A DNA stretch of 64,000 bases, taken from positions 248,001 to 312,000 of the forward strand of contig SNVD02013979.1 in the NCBI GenBank assembly GCA_013180625.2, written 5' to 3'. The translations under genes and the position numbers were made by a program. A model generated the notes under the pieces. It was given only the letters and a program-made list of their open reading frames with translations. It had not been told where the DNA came from and made no database searches. Position 1 is the first letter of the stretch. The number at the start of each line of letters is the position of its first letter. This DNA comes from Boswellia sacra. Lineage: Eukaryota > Streptophyta > Magnoliopsida > Sapindales > Burseraceae. Shown piece by piece: positions 34,136 to 44,785 of this stretch.

Positions 34136-35564
34136 AGGAAGGAGAAGGAGGCGCTATGCTATTAATTTCTTAATTTTAGGTTTAGCCTTTTAACTTCAGG
34201 ACCAATAAGATTAGGCATGAAAAACCAAGCGTTGGGCATATGAAAATTTGTCCTGTTTCAAAAATTTTGGGGGGTTTAGGCGCTTTTATTGCCGCTTATC
34301 CAAAATTTTGATTCAGTCTATATTTTTAGTAAAATAAATTTATATATTAGCCATTAGTTAATTGTATATTAAGTTAAGATTATTTAATTATTTGTATGTT
34401 ATAATTTAATTTATCTTAGTAAAATTAAATTAAATTAAATTAAACAAAATAATCTTATAAATATTTGTACATTTTAAAATATTTGAATAATTAACTCATT
34501 ATCATTACAAAAGTAGAAAATCATAAATTAGTCTTTATTTAGTTAAAGAATGTCGAGTGATTGGTTAATAATTCTATTACAATATATTTTGACACCTATT
34601 TTTATGATACACATACTTGTAAACTGCAAAACTTATAAAAATTTTAACAAATATTATATCTTATTTGACAATATATATATATATTATGTTAGTTTATGTA
34701 ATTATCTTAGTTTAAGTCATTCTAATTGATTAATAAAATTTATAAGCAAATTTGTTTAATCGATTGGTGATTCATTTCAAAATAAAGTACTTCTATACCT
34801 AATTTTAGTTCATTAGTATTCAATTCTAAATAAAAATAATCAAATTGAATCACTAAATAAGATTATTTTAACTTAATAATAAATAATGAAATTAGAGTAT
34901 ATATGTACGATATTATCTTAGCTATTAAGTTTTATAATAAAAATAAAAATAATAAACTTTCCATAACCCAATTTCACTTCATGCAATTATATGTAATGTG
35001 ATTGACTTGTAATTAGTTTAATGTAACATGATCTTAGATCAAAAAAGATTTGGTTTATTAACAACCCTATAATTACTAAGCATTATATATTATTGATTAA
35101 TTAATAGACACAATCTACTAAGCACATTACCATTAATAGATTTAATTAATCTAATCTAATGCTCTAATTTTGTACTAACTTGTTCCATAACTATCATAGG
35201 CATTTGATTTAATTAATAATTAGCAAGGAAAAAATAATTAATAAACTTTACAATGTTTCCATTTTATATTAACTATTTTAGGTAAATGATTTAATTAGTA
35301 ATTAATCTAAATGTAAGAAAAGTACATATTAACTATTTTTGACAATTGATTTAATTAATAATATTGAGATTTATAGTATTACTTATTTAAAACACATTAA
35401 ATTAGATTATATGGTATAAATCATTAACTAATACCATGCCTAGTCTCAATTAGTTACATATAATTGATCACTTTCATTTATTCTTAACTTACAAGTTACA
35501 AGCTAAACTTATAATCTTTCATTTCCATATTGCATATTGTCTCTATTTTCCCTTATTTTGATGT
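34136..35564. other. CACTA-A interior, AT-rich, no gene
   Basis: Very AT-rich with frequent stops in every frame. Nothing recognisable. Confidence 0.4.
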
Positions 35565-36870
35565 TATATTTTGCGACGAAATTTCGTTGCTGATAGCAAT
35601 GTAAGAAACTTTTTGCAACGAATTTATTGTCGCTAAAAGGTTTTCCTATATTGCTTTTTCTCGGTTTTAGGCATTAGATTATGCAACGTAATTTCGTCGA
35701 TAAAGGCTTTCCTTGGTTTTCTTATTTTGTTTTGAGATTGTGCTACGAAATATTGCCGCTGAAAGAAATATAGGAGACTTTCTGCGAGGAATTTCTCGTC
35801 GCTAAAAGGTCTGCCATATTTTTATTTTCGTTTATTTTGTAAATGGATTATGTGACAAAATTTCGTTGCTGAAAGCGATATAGGAAACTTTCTGCGAGGA
35901 CTTATTTGTTGCTAAAAGGTTTCTTATATTGTATCTTCCCCTCAGTTTCTGATGAGATTCTACGATGACATTTTGTCGACGAAAGAAATATATGAAACTT
36001 TATGCGAGGAATGTGTCATCGCTAAAAAGTTTACCATGTTGTTTTTAGTGTCCCTATTTTGCCTTATTTCGATATTATATTTTGCGACGACATTTCGTTG
36101 CTGATAGAAATGTCTGAAACTTTTTGCAACGAATTTATTGTCGCTGAAAGGTTTTTCCACTAGTATTTCACCATTTTTAGGTATTAGATTATGCAACACA
36201 ATTTCATCGATAAAAGGTTTCCTTGGTTTTCTTATTTTGTTTTGAGATTATGCTACGAAATTTTGTCGTTAAAAGGAATATAGGAGACTTTCTGTGAGGA
36301 ATTTCTCGTCGCTAAAAGGTTTACCATATTTCTATTTTCCTCTATTTTGTAATCGGATTCTGTGACGAAAGTTTGTTGCTGAAAGCGATATAGGAAACCT
36401 TCTGCGGGAACTTATTTGTCACTAAAAGGTTTCTTATATTGCATTTTCCCCTCATTTTCTTATGAGATTCTGCGATGAACTTTTGTCGTTGAAAGAGGTA
36501 CAGGAAGCTTTCTGCGAGGAATTTATTGTTGCTAAAAGGTTTCCCGTATTGTTTTTTTTTCTTATTTTTCCTTATTTTGTTATGAGATTCTGCAAGGAAA
36601 TTTCATCACTAAAAGCAATTTTTTGGGATGAATTTTTTGTCGCTAAAAGCTTTCCTTCATCTCGTCCACCTATATAGCTACGATTTAGTTTTTCATCGCA
36701 ATAAATTTTATATTGCGACGTATTATCGTCACTAAAGAGAATTCAGAAAAAATTCTCCACCTTTCCCTTTTTACGATGAGATACAGCGACGAAATACAAA
36801 TTTCATTGCAAAAAGTGGCCTTTAGCTACGAATTTTATTTCGTCGCAAAAAAGTTTGTCGCTAAAAACTG
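35565..36870. repeat. CACTA-A right subterminal repeats
   Basis: About a dozen degenerate units that alternate TTGCGACGAAATTTCGTTGC, AAGCGATATAGGAAACTTTC and TGCGAGGAATTTATTGTCGC, each followed by TAAAAGGTTTCC. The pattern is the counterpart of the left array at 21035-21900. The CDS-like ORFs here are repeat readings. Confidence 0.75.
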
Positions 36871-36883
36871 TTTTTCCTGTGGT

Positions 36884-38345
36884 CTTGTTACAATCTTGGT
36901 TAACCTTGTTGCGAGTTTCATGTTGTATTTTATAAGTTAATGTGAGGTTTTGCAAGTTTATCATTCCATGTTACAAGTCCATGTATGATTGCAAGTTGAA
37001 GGTTTGATTTTACTATTTTTAAATGTCATGTTGCAACTTTTATGTTCCTTGTTACAACCTTGGTTAACCTTGTTACAAGTTTCATGTTATATTTTACAAG
37101 TTAACGTTAGATTTTACAAATTCATCGTTTTGTATTACAAGACTATGTATGATTGCAAGTTGAAGATTTCATTTTGCTAGATAGTTTTAGATGTCACGTT
37201 GCAATTTTTATGTTCTTTGTTTCAATATTGGTTAACTTTGTTGCGACTTTCATGTTCTGTGTTACAAGTTAACGTTATATTTTACAAGTTTATCATTCTA
37301 TGTTACAAGTCCATGTATGATTGCAAGTTAGAGGTTTGATTTTACTAGTTTTAGATGCCATGTCACAATTTTTTTGTTCCTTGTTACAATCTTGGTTCAC
37401 CTTGTCGTGAGTTTCATATTGTTTTTTACAAGTTAACATGAGGCTTTGCAAATTCATCATCCTATGTTACAAGTCCACGTATGATTGCAAGTTGAAGGTT
37501 TAATTTTATTATGTTTAGGTGTCATGTTGCAATTTTTTTTTGTTCCTTTTTACAATATTGGTTAACCTTGTTATGAGTTTCATGTTGTATTTTACAAATT
37601 AACGTTAGGTTTTACAAATTTATCGCTTCGTATTACAAGACTATGTATGATTACAAGTTAAAGGTTTGATTTTACTAGTTTTAAGGCTTATGTTGCACCT
37701 TTTATGTTCATTGTTACCATCTTGGATAACCTTATTGCAACTTTCATGTTTTATTTTACAAGTTAACGTTGGGTTTTACAAGTTTATAATTTTGTGTTAC
37801 AAGTCCACATATGATTGCAAGTTGAAGGTTTAATTTTTCTAGTTTTAGGTGTCATGTTGCAACTTTGATGTTCTTTGTTATATTCATGGTTAACCTTATT
37901 GCAAGTTTCATATTGTATTTTTTATGTTAACATTAAGTTTTACAAGTTCATCATTCTATGTTACAGGTCCATATATGATTGCAAGTTGACGCTTTGTTTA
38001 CTTTTAGATGTCATGCAGTAATTAAGACTTTCTTAATTAAAACTTTGATGATCCTTGTTTCAAATTTTACATTATGTTTACAAGTGAATGTTATTTTTTT
38101 ACAAGTTGATCGTTCATTCTAACAAGTTTACATTTAGTTGCATGTTGAAGGTTTTTAATTTGCTACTTTTGGGTATTAGACTATGACTTCAATGTGGGTT
38201 GATACAATTTTGGTTAACCTTTTTGCAGATTTTATGTAATATTTTACAACTGAATTTTATGTTTAAAAATTCATCATTTCTTATTAATGTCCTGTTTGAT
38301 TACAAGTTTAAAAATTTAATTTTACTAGATTTAGGTGTCCTCCAT
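36884..38345 (+). repeat. Satellite array, right part
   Basis: About nine more units of the 160-170 base satellite seen at 20385-21020, in the same orientation, decaying toward the right end. The unit spacing measured at TTGCAA landmarks is 164-168 bases. CACTA-A interrupts a unit between GTTCCTT and TTGTTACAATC. Confidence 0.8.
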
Positions 38346-41032
38346 TTCATTGATGAGAAATTACTAGCACCATTTTAAATTATTAAAAATATATTTTTTC
38401 TTAAATTATTCTTGTAATATATATTAATTTCTAAGCTGTGGGCTATCGGCTATTCGTAAAAGTTCAACTAATTGGTGAAATTGTTTTCTCCTAATCTAGA
38501 ATATAATTATCAATGGGAAATAAGTAATTTAGTTTTTAAAGTGTTATACAATAATGTAATTATACCTATGATGATATTACATTTTAGTTGAGTTGTAAAA
38601 TAATTTTAAACTCTAAGTATTTTAGAATAAAAGAAGTTTAAACAATATAAATTATAAATTATGAGTTATTTGTAGTTTTTATTAAGATTAACATAATTTC
38701 TCAATTGAAGTGGTAAAAACATTTTCAATTAACTCTGTATAACATTACATAAATTAAATGTCATAATTACAACTAATTTACAATTTTTATGCTATTTATA
38801 TTTGTTGTTAAATATTAAATTTATATTTACAATGAGTTTAAGTTAACATAATATACTAATTTGTATTACTAGATATTATTTTTAAGTGGTAATACAATCC
38901 ACCAATTACTTTATGTGTTAATTGAATAAAAAAAAATTTTAAATGTATATGACAATAATATATGTATCTATGTAATTACAATGTAGCAAAAGTTGAAAAT
39001 GTTAAACTATTTCTTTTTAATAACTATGAATATTTATTTAGATTTATATTAAAAGATTTTGAAAAAAATTACTTCAGATTTATAATAAGATAATTTAATG
39101 AAAAGTTTAGAAAATATTTTATGTTATAGAGTGGTAATTTTAGCAATTAATTTATCTTTATTATAGCTCACAAGTGTAGTTATAAATAAGAGTTAGTATA
39201 ATGAATTAAGCTCTTTACAAAATTATGTTACAATTTTTTTTAAGTAAACATTATGAAATTCCAAAACTTACCATGTTTTGTATTTTTAAATAGCATTTTA
39301 TCTTGTCTCGCGAGTCTGACTTTTTAAATTCACAGCTGTTTCCTAATTTCATTTTTTTCCTAAGGATGTTGATTCTTCTAAAATTTCTTCATTCTACACT
39401 CTAAATGAATATTTTAAATCCATATATCAAAATCTAGTCACATTGGAGTATAGTTACAGGTGTCTATCCTGATTGATATTATTGATATTGAATAATCTTT
39501 TTGTATGTTCGATATATGAATTTAAGAAGGCTCTTAGGTGTTTTAATTTTCTTGACATATAATTTTAATTTTTAAATTTGTAATTATAAGTTTTCATTTC
39601 ATCGTCATGTTATTCTAGTTTAATTAGATTCATTAAATTGACATGTTTGAATTACTTTTTTATGAATAGTAATTGTTCGATAAAATGCCAAACTATATAA
39701 TAATTAATAGTTTATTATATTTTTTTATTATTTTGTGAAGATATGAAAGTTTTGTAACGATATTATAAAACCAGTTAAACCTGTTGCCCCATTTTAATTT
39801 ATTATAAAAAAATTTAATTGCAAATAGGACCTCCTAGTAATTTTTATTTTTACTTATACTCTAAAAAATTAAATGTATCAATACATGGGATATATTGTAG
39901 CTAATCCCTTTAATATTTGAGTAATGCCACATCTACAACCTTTTTACAATTAACCTTTCTTACAATTTGAATTATAAAAATAACATTGGATGAATAAAAA
40001 ATAAGAAGGAAATTAAATTACATGACATGCTAATTATTCTTCACTAAAATTTAACTCATGTTATAAAATAAAATAATTGTAGATGAGTAGTAAGTATAAT
40101 ATTACTCTTTAAAATTCAGCCAAAATACAAGAATATTTAGTGAAATTAACTCACATACAGATTAGATTGAAGTAACTAACCAACTTAAATTTTTTACGTC
40201 GGAAAAGAGAAATATGGTCTTTGATGTTTAAATAATGTCTCTAATCACTATCTACGTTGTACATTCCAACAAGAAGAAAACTAAATTCAATTAATATATC
40301 GATTATAGAATCCCTAACAAAATGAAGATATAAATTTGTACTTAAGAGAAGTAAAAAGACGCAAACATGATATTCTTCTCCATGTAGCTAATCAGCTGTT
40401 TATTATTTTCTTAAAGAAAATTAACTCAAACTATGTGTTGATGCTTATTTTGTATCAAAAAGTGCCTCAACAATGACATAGGTTCTTCAAACTAAACCGC
40501 AAGTTTTAATAAAAAGAAAAGGAACCAAAAAAGAGGAATTAATTGCTATTTTATAAATGAAAATTTGAAAGAGAGTAGGAAAATATAAGAGCTAAGTTCT
40601 TAGATAATCTGTAAATTTTGGAGGAAGAAAAAAGGAAAGGACAAAAACTAAAATACTAGCTAGTGTTTTAAATACTAGTTAAAGAAATGAATAATCGTCT
40701 CTTTCATTTAACTAGCACAATCAATCATATTTTTATTTTTTAAAATTCAATATGAATCCGAATTCAGCGTATCCTTATTTTATAAGTTTTGAAATTAATA
40801 AAAGTCTAAAATCTTTGGATTAATATATATTGCACGTATTACTTTCACAAAAAAAATTAAAATTTACTTGTGACTAATGGATTGATATGGACTTGATATT
40901 ATATAAAGTTATCACTTTTATAATTAATTGAAGCTCACAAGTCAAGTCTCTAAACATACTACCATAAAATTAGATATTAAATATTTTATTTTCTTTTAAC
41001 AACGTCACAACATTATCCTACTATATTTTCTT
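38346..41032. other. AT-rich intergenic DNA
   Basis: No genes recognised between the satellite and CACTA-C, apart from a small MITE at 39919-40107. Confidence 0.5.
39919..40107. mobile_element. Small MITE-like element (GAGTAATGCC type)
   Basis: The left end GAGTAATGCCACATCTACAA pairs with the right end TTGTAGATGAGTAGTAAG..ATTACTC. About 190 bases, non-coding. Similar ends occur at 8231-8430 and 59806-60011. Confidence 0.5.
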
Positions 41033-41087
41033 ATAGACTACAAGAAAGCAAGGTATTTGCTACACCCATTCACGGCGGTTTTTAAAA

Positions 41088-41910
41088 GGGAAAATTGAAA
41101 AAATGGACAAATTTAGGGGGCTGGTTTGAAAAATGGACATGTTCTGAAATATTTTCATCCCATAGACACTTTTGTGTCTAAAAGACAAAAACACCCCTGT
41201 CCTAAAATAAATTCCCAAAACCTTGTTATTTCATATCCTTCGGACAAATTTTTTTAAGAAAGACAGTAAAGCAAGACACAGAACAACGGAAACCAGTAAC
41301 AGCTCGAATTATATACCTTACAAATGGCTTATGTATATGAACTAAGGATAGAGATAGTGCCGTCTGTGTAAAAAAATGCTGGAAATTGGCTGTCGGTGTG
41401 CAAAAATGGGTTTTCGCAGTCTAAGGTCGAAGAAGACGACTGTGTTCGAGTGTCGTCGAGTGTAGTCGAGTGTCGAGAAGTTCTGTCGGGACCGAATCTC
41501 GACAAGTCCGATGGTTGTTTCGAGTGTCTCGAAATTGCGTCAATTCTAGGTTCGAGTGTCGCGAGTTCGAGTTTCGTCGAGGGTCTTGTGGATTGTCGAG
41601 AGTTCGTGTGTCGAGTGTAGAGAGTCGAGTGTCGGACGAAGGGAACAGACCTGTAGATGTCTCGAACCATGCATGTCGAGTGTTTCGTGAGCCGTGACAC
41701 TATTTCGTCGAGCTTTCGAGGAAGTGCGTCGAGTGTCGAGTGAATTTGTCGAGTGTCGTCGAGCGGTTTGGCAGAACACTTATTTTTTGGACTTTTGCAA
41801 GCAATTTCGTAATTATTTTTTGTCCACGAACTTATATGATATGATATGTCTCAATCGATGCAGGAAATGGAAAGTTTACACATACTTATTGTATACAATG
41901 GTTGTTGGAC
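41088..41910 (+). repeat. MULE left TIR
   Basis: Matches the complement of the right TIR from the terminal GGGAAAATTG through the CGAGTGTCGAG-rich zone (41425-41775) and on to ATGCAGGAAATGGAAAGTTT. The last is equivalent to the first codons of the transposase gene. It lacks a block of about 170 bases present in the right TIR (about 53525-53695). Similarity ends near 41910. Confidence 0.8.
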
Positions 41911-42071
41911 CAGAAAAAGAAAACACCCCCCCCCACCAAGGTTTTGACTTAATTTCATTCGGAAACACTGTTTGTTACATTTCATCATACGGTAGCCCTG
42001 ACTTTTTCGAAATTCATCATGGGCACCCCTTCTGTCAGTTTTGCCGTTAAGTGACATCATACGGTACCCCT

Positions 42072-44279
42072 AACTTTCTTGCCAGATATTGTTGTGAATG
42101 TTGTGTGGTAGGTGTTCACATACTTCCGAACATCATCCTCCTTTGAGAGGCTAAAAAGCTTCCTAATTTGGGATACCCTTTTTGGACCGCTCATCGTTGG
42201 GTTTCCACTGTCTGTCAACCCAGGTAGATCGTTCTCATCCTTCTTAACTATAACCAAGTTCAATACAGACAGATCTTGATTTACAATGCATCCACGAACA
42301 GATTTCCTCGTTCGCTCTCCATTGCGCCTTCCATAACCTCTGAAGCAAGGGGAGATTGTTAGCCCTAAGGCTACATGATAATTTTGATGATAACAATACA
42401 CATTGATTCATTGAGATTATATTTATGCGCAAGAATAAGATTATTGAAATAATTGCAAAATCAAGATGGGGCTTATTAAAATGAAGTGTTGAAGCCAAAG
42501 GAGAATACTACATGTTAAGGCACAAAAGTAGTGTTGAAGCCAAAGGAGAATACTACATGTTAAAGGCACAAAAGTTGAAGAACAAGATTTGATTCAAGGA
42601 ATGCGTCACATGAGCAATGTTCAATCAATTGGTCATATATTTTTCTACAGATGTCCAAATGAAGTGATTCTTGACCCTTTGGAAAGTTTACTCAATTTAT
42701 AACATTTCATACGTTTTAAAGAAATTCAAATTTCAAGTGTAAGGTTGTCCAAATTATTATGCAATTTGAAAGACAAACGGAAGCAACTGACATGAGCACC
42801 GAATACTCTTTTGGACATATCTTGAGATAGAAATATAAAAATGACTTGATTATTGTGGCATTGAAAAAAGGACTTAATGGGGCACATTTTATATGTTTAG
42901 AAGAAATTCAAATTTCAAATGGGAGGCCGACATAATTGACATGCAATTTGGTGGACTGACACAGAGAAGAAAAATCAACTCATATGAGTACCGAATGATT
43001 TGTTATCCATATCTTGAGCTAAAGATATCCAAATGACTTGATTCTTGTGGCATTGGAAAGATGATTCAATGGATCACATTTTATATTCTTTGAAGAAATT
43101 CAAATTTGAAACGGAAGGCCGACATAATACACATGCAAATCGGTGGACTGACATATGGAAGAAAAATCAATTCACATGAGCGCCGAATGGTGTTTTGGCC
43201 ATATCTTGAGCTACAAATATCCAAATGACTTGGTTGTTGCAGATTTTCAAATTTCAAACAGAACATTGAAAAAAGTGGCAGACAAGATTACGTTTTTTAT
43301 GGTGGGCAGAAAATTTGGAGTTGGTGTCTTAACTTGATTAAGTTCAATCAAATTGCCTATAAAAGGAGCCCTTCTCCCATGGATTCAAACAGAGCAAGAG
43401 AGGCATCTAGCAAGCAAAAAACAAGAGAAATATCAAGTCTACAGAACTTTTATATTCTTTATCTACTCTTTGAATAGAGTTGTGCTTTTGTGGCTGCTGT
43501 TTTTTTATTCGTTCTTGTATTGTGGTGAGAGTGAGATCTCCTTGTAAAGGATAAAAGTTATCCTTGAGAGAACTCTTGGTGTGGTGTTATGAAGAGTTGA
43601 AGAAAGTTACCTCGGTGAGGTTGTTCATCAAGAAGAACTCTTGGTGTAGTGTTGTCAAGAGTTGAAGAAAAAGTCTTGGTGTTGTTGTTCATCAAGCAAG
43701 TTGTAAAGATTTTTACAACTCAGTGGAAAGCCTAGCTTGGAGCTAGGAGCCCGTGGACGTAGGCAAGGTTTGCCGAACCACGTAAATTGAGTTTGCACTC
43801 TCTCTATCGCTATCTCTTTATATTTACTTGCACTTGTGATTGTTCGTTATTGTTATTCTCTTTGCATCTTTCATAACTTCTAATTTCATATTCTTCACCT
43901 TTATTCCTAAAGAAAGAGTAAACTAATAAAGATAGAGTAAACTAATTTTGGTTATTCAAGAAAAGTTTTACAAATCCATTTTGATAAATAAAAACCCAAA
44001 TCACCCCCCCTCTTGGGTTGCCATACCTGGGTCAACAGGTTCCTCTTTGAAGCAAAAGATGAACACGACCAGGAGTCAGAACTCCCAGTTCCATTGGGAA
44101 TCCTTGCTTGTCGCAGCCTCCCATGATCTTAAAAACATATCCATGAATTGTAGACCCCAGAGCATCTGTACTAAATTCTTGGGAGCTCCTCCTATCTAAA
44201 AAGACTCGGGCTTCTGATCGTCATCGATCTCAAGCTTGTTGTGGCAACCAGTGGTTGGGTTTGCTATGTTAAACTTCAT
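42072..44279 (-). pseudogene. Intronless RPS6 (eS6) copy, truncated, split by an LTR
   Basis: Minus strand. The first part (44279-44038) starts [21 protein letters not shown], and its length up to RGT equals 81 codons of spliced RPS6. The second part (about 42350-42072) continues [43 protein letters not shown] and [13 protein letters not shown], ending near GKKV at about residue 150 of some 250. No intron sequence is present where plant RPS6 genes have them, so it derives from a spliced RNA. In-frame stops (for example after the QKPESF segment) and shifts disable it. An LTR (42357-44037) separates the parts. Confidence 0.85.
42357..44037 (+). mobile_element. Probable solo LTR (Copia-type)
   Basis: A 1.68-kb block begins TGTTAGCCCTAAGG and ends CCTGGGTCAACA, and interrupts RPS6 codons cleanly at RGT|PCF. 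It contains a promoter-like CCTATAAAAGG (about 43358) followed by transcribed-region features usual for Copia LTRs. It also has three tandem copies of a segment of about 180 bases (42770-43260) built on CAAATGACTTGATT, AAATTCAAATTTCAAA and GGTGGACTGACA. No internal coding domain is present. The flanks GAGAT and GGTTC do not match as a target duplication. Confidence 0.65.
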
Positions 44280-44785
44280 TTTGCATCAACTCAACTCAAC
44301 TGAACTCTTGCTATCAGCGTGCGCAGTGCAGGGGAGGCAGCGAAGAGCACTTGGGTTCTGTGAGCAGCTCCCGTGAGACTGGCCAGCAGAACTAATTAGA
44401 TGGGTTTACTTTTTTTCCCTTATTCATTACATTTATTTTCATACAATTAACGGCAAAACTGACGGAAGGGGTTTCGATGATTAATTTCAAAAAAGTAAGG
44501 GGTATCGTATAATGGAAAATGGTAAACAGTGTTTATGAATGAAATTAAGCTAAAGCCCAGGGGAGGTATGTGTGATTAGTCCATTAAATAATGTCACTAT
44601 AGAATATTGTGTATTTACAAGTTTTCGTACAACTATACATCGTAACCATGTGCTACTATAAAAAACATGTACTATACAATAATGTGTTAGTGTCCAAAAA
44701 CAAAAAAAAAAAAAACAATTTTGTTTAACTAAACATAATATATACAAAAAAATAGGTGATCTCATGGTCCCAACGTGCTCGGCTG

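Larger units (their letters stand above)
21021..36883 (-). mobile_element. CACTA-A: large En/Spm element carrying gene fragments and a nested CACTA
   Basis: The left end reads CACTATATGAAAAATCACTT. The right end, read inward, is ACCACAGGAAAAACAGTTTT; both then enter TTTTAGCGAC. The flanking triplet CTT (21018-21020; 36884-36886) is a 3-bp target duplication. It is confirmed by the surrounding satellite, where other units read GTTCCTTGTTAC, exactly the site with one CTT and no insert. Both ends carry arrays of GCGACGAAATTTCGTCGC-type words. Contents: a transposase 5' remnant (minus), nested CACTA-B, an ELM2/SANT fragment (+) and a G-gamma exon (minus). Non-autonomous as it stands. Confidence 0.85.
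41925..44575. mobile_element. Nested inverted-repeat element carrying an RPS6 copy
   Basis: Arms of about 120 bases (41933-42050 and 44448-44570) pair. Both carry CTTAATTTCATTC, AACACTGTTT, a CATACGGTA/TACGATAC word and GTCAGTTTTGCCGTTAA. It looks like a small MULE-type or other long-TIR element. A C/G run at the ends obscures its target duplication. Its cargo is an RPS6 retrocopy on the minus strand, later split by an LTR. Confidence 0.6.

Noticed and set aside
35960..36940. Several ORFs with repeated SLKE and FVAK words
   Set aside because: They are translations of the CACTA-A subterminal repeats.
41396..41779. Overlapping ORFs on both strands in the left MULE TIR (and 49057-49843, 52858-53505)
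   Set aside because: They are readings of the CGAGTGTCGA repeat, which lacks stop codons in several frames. No conserved domain and no splice context.
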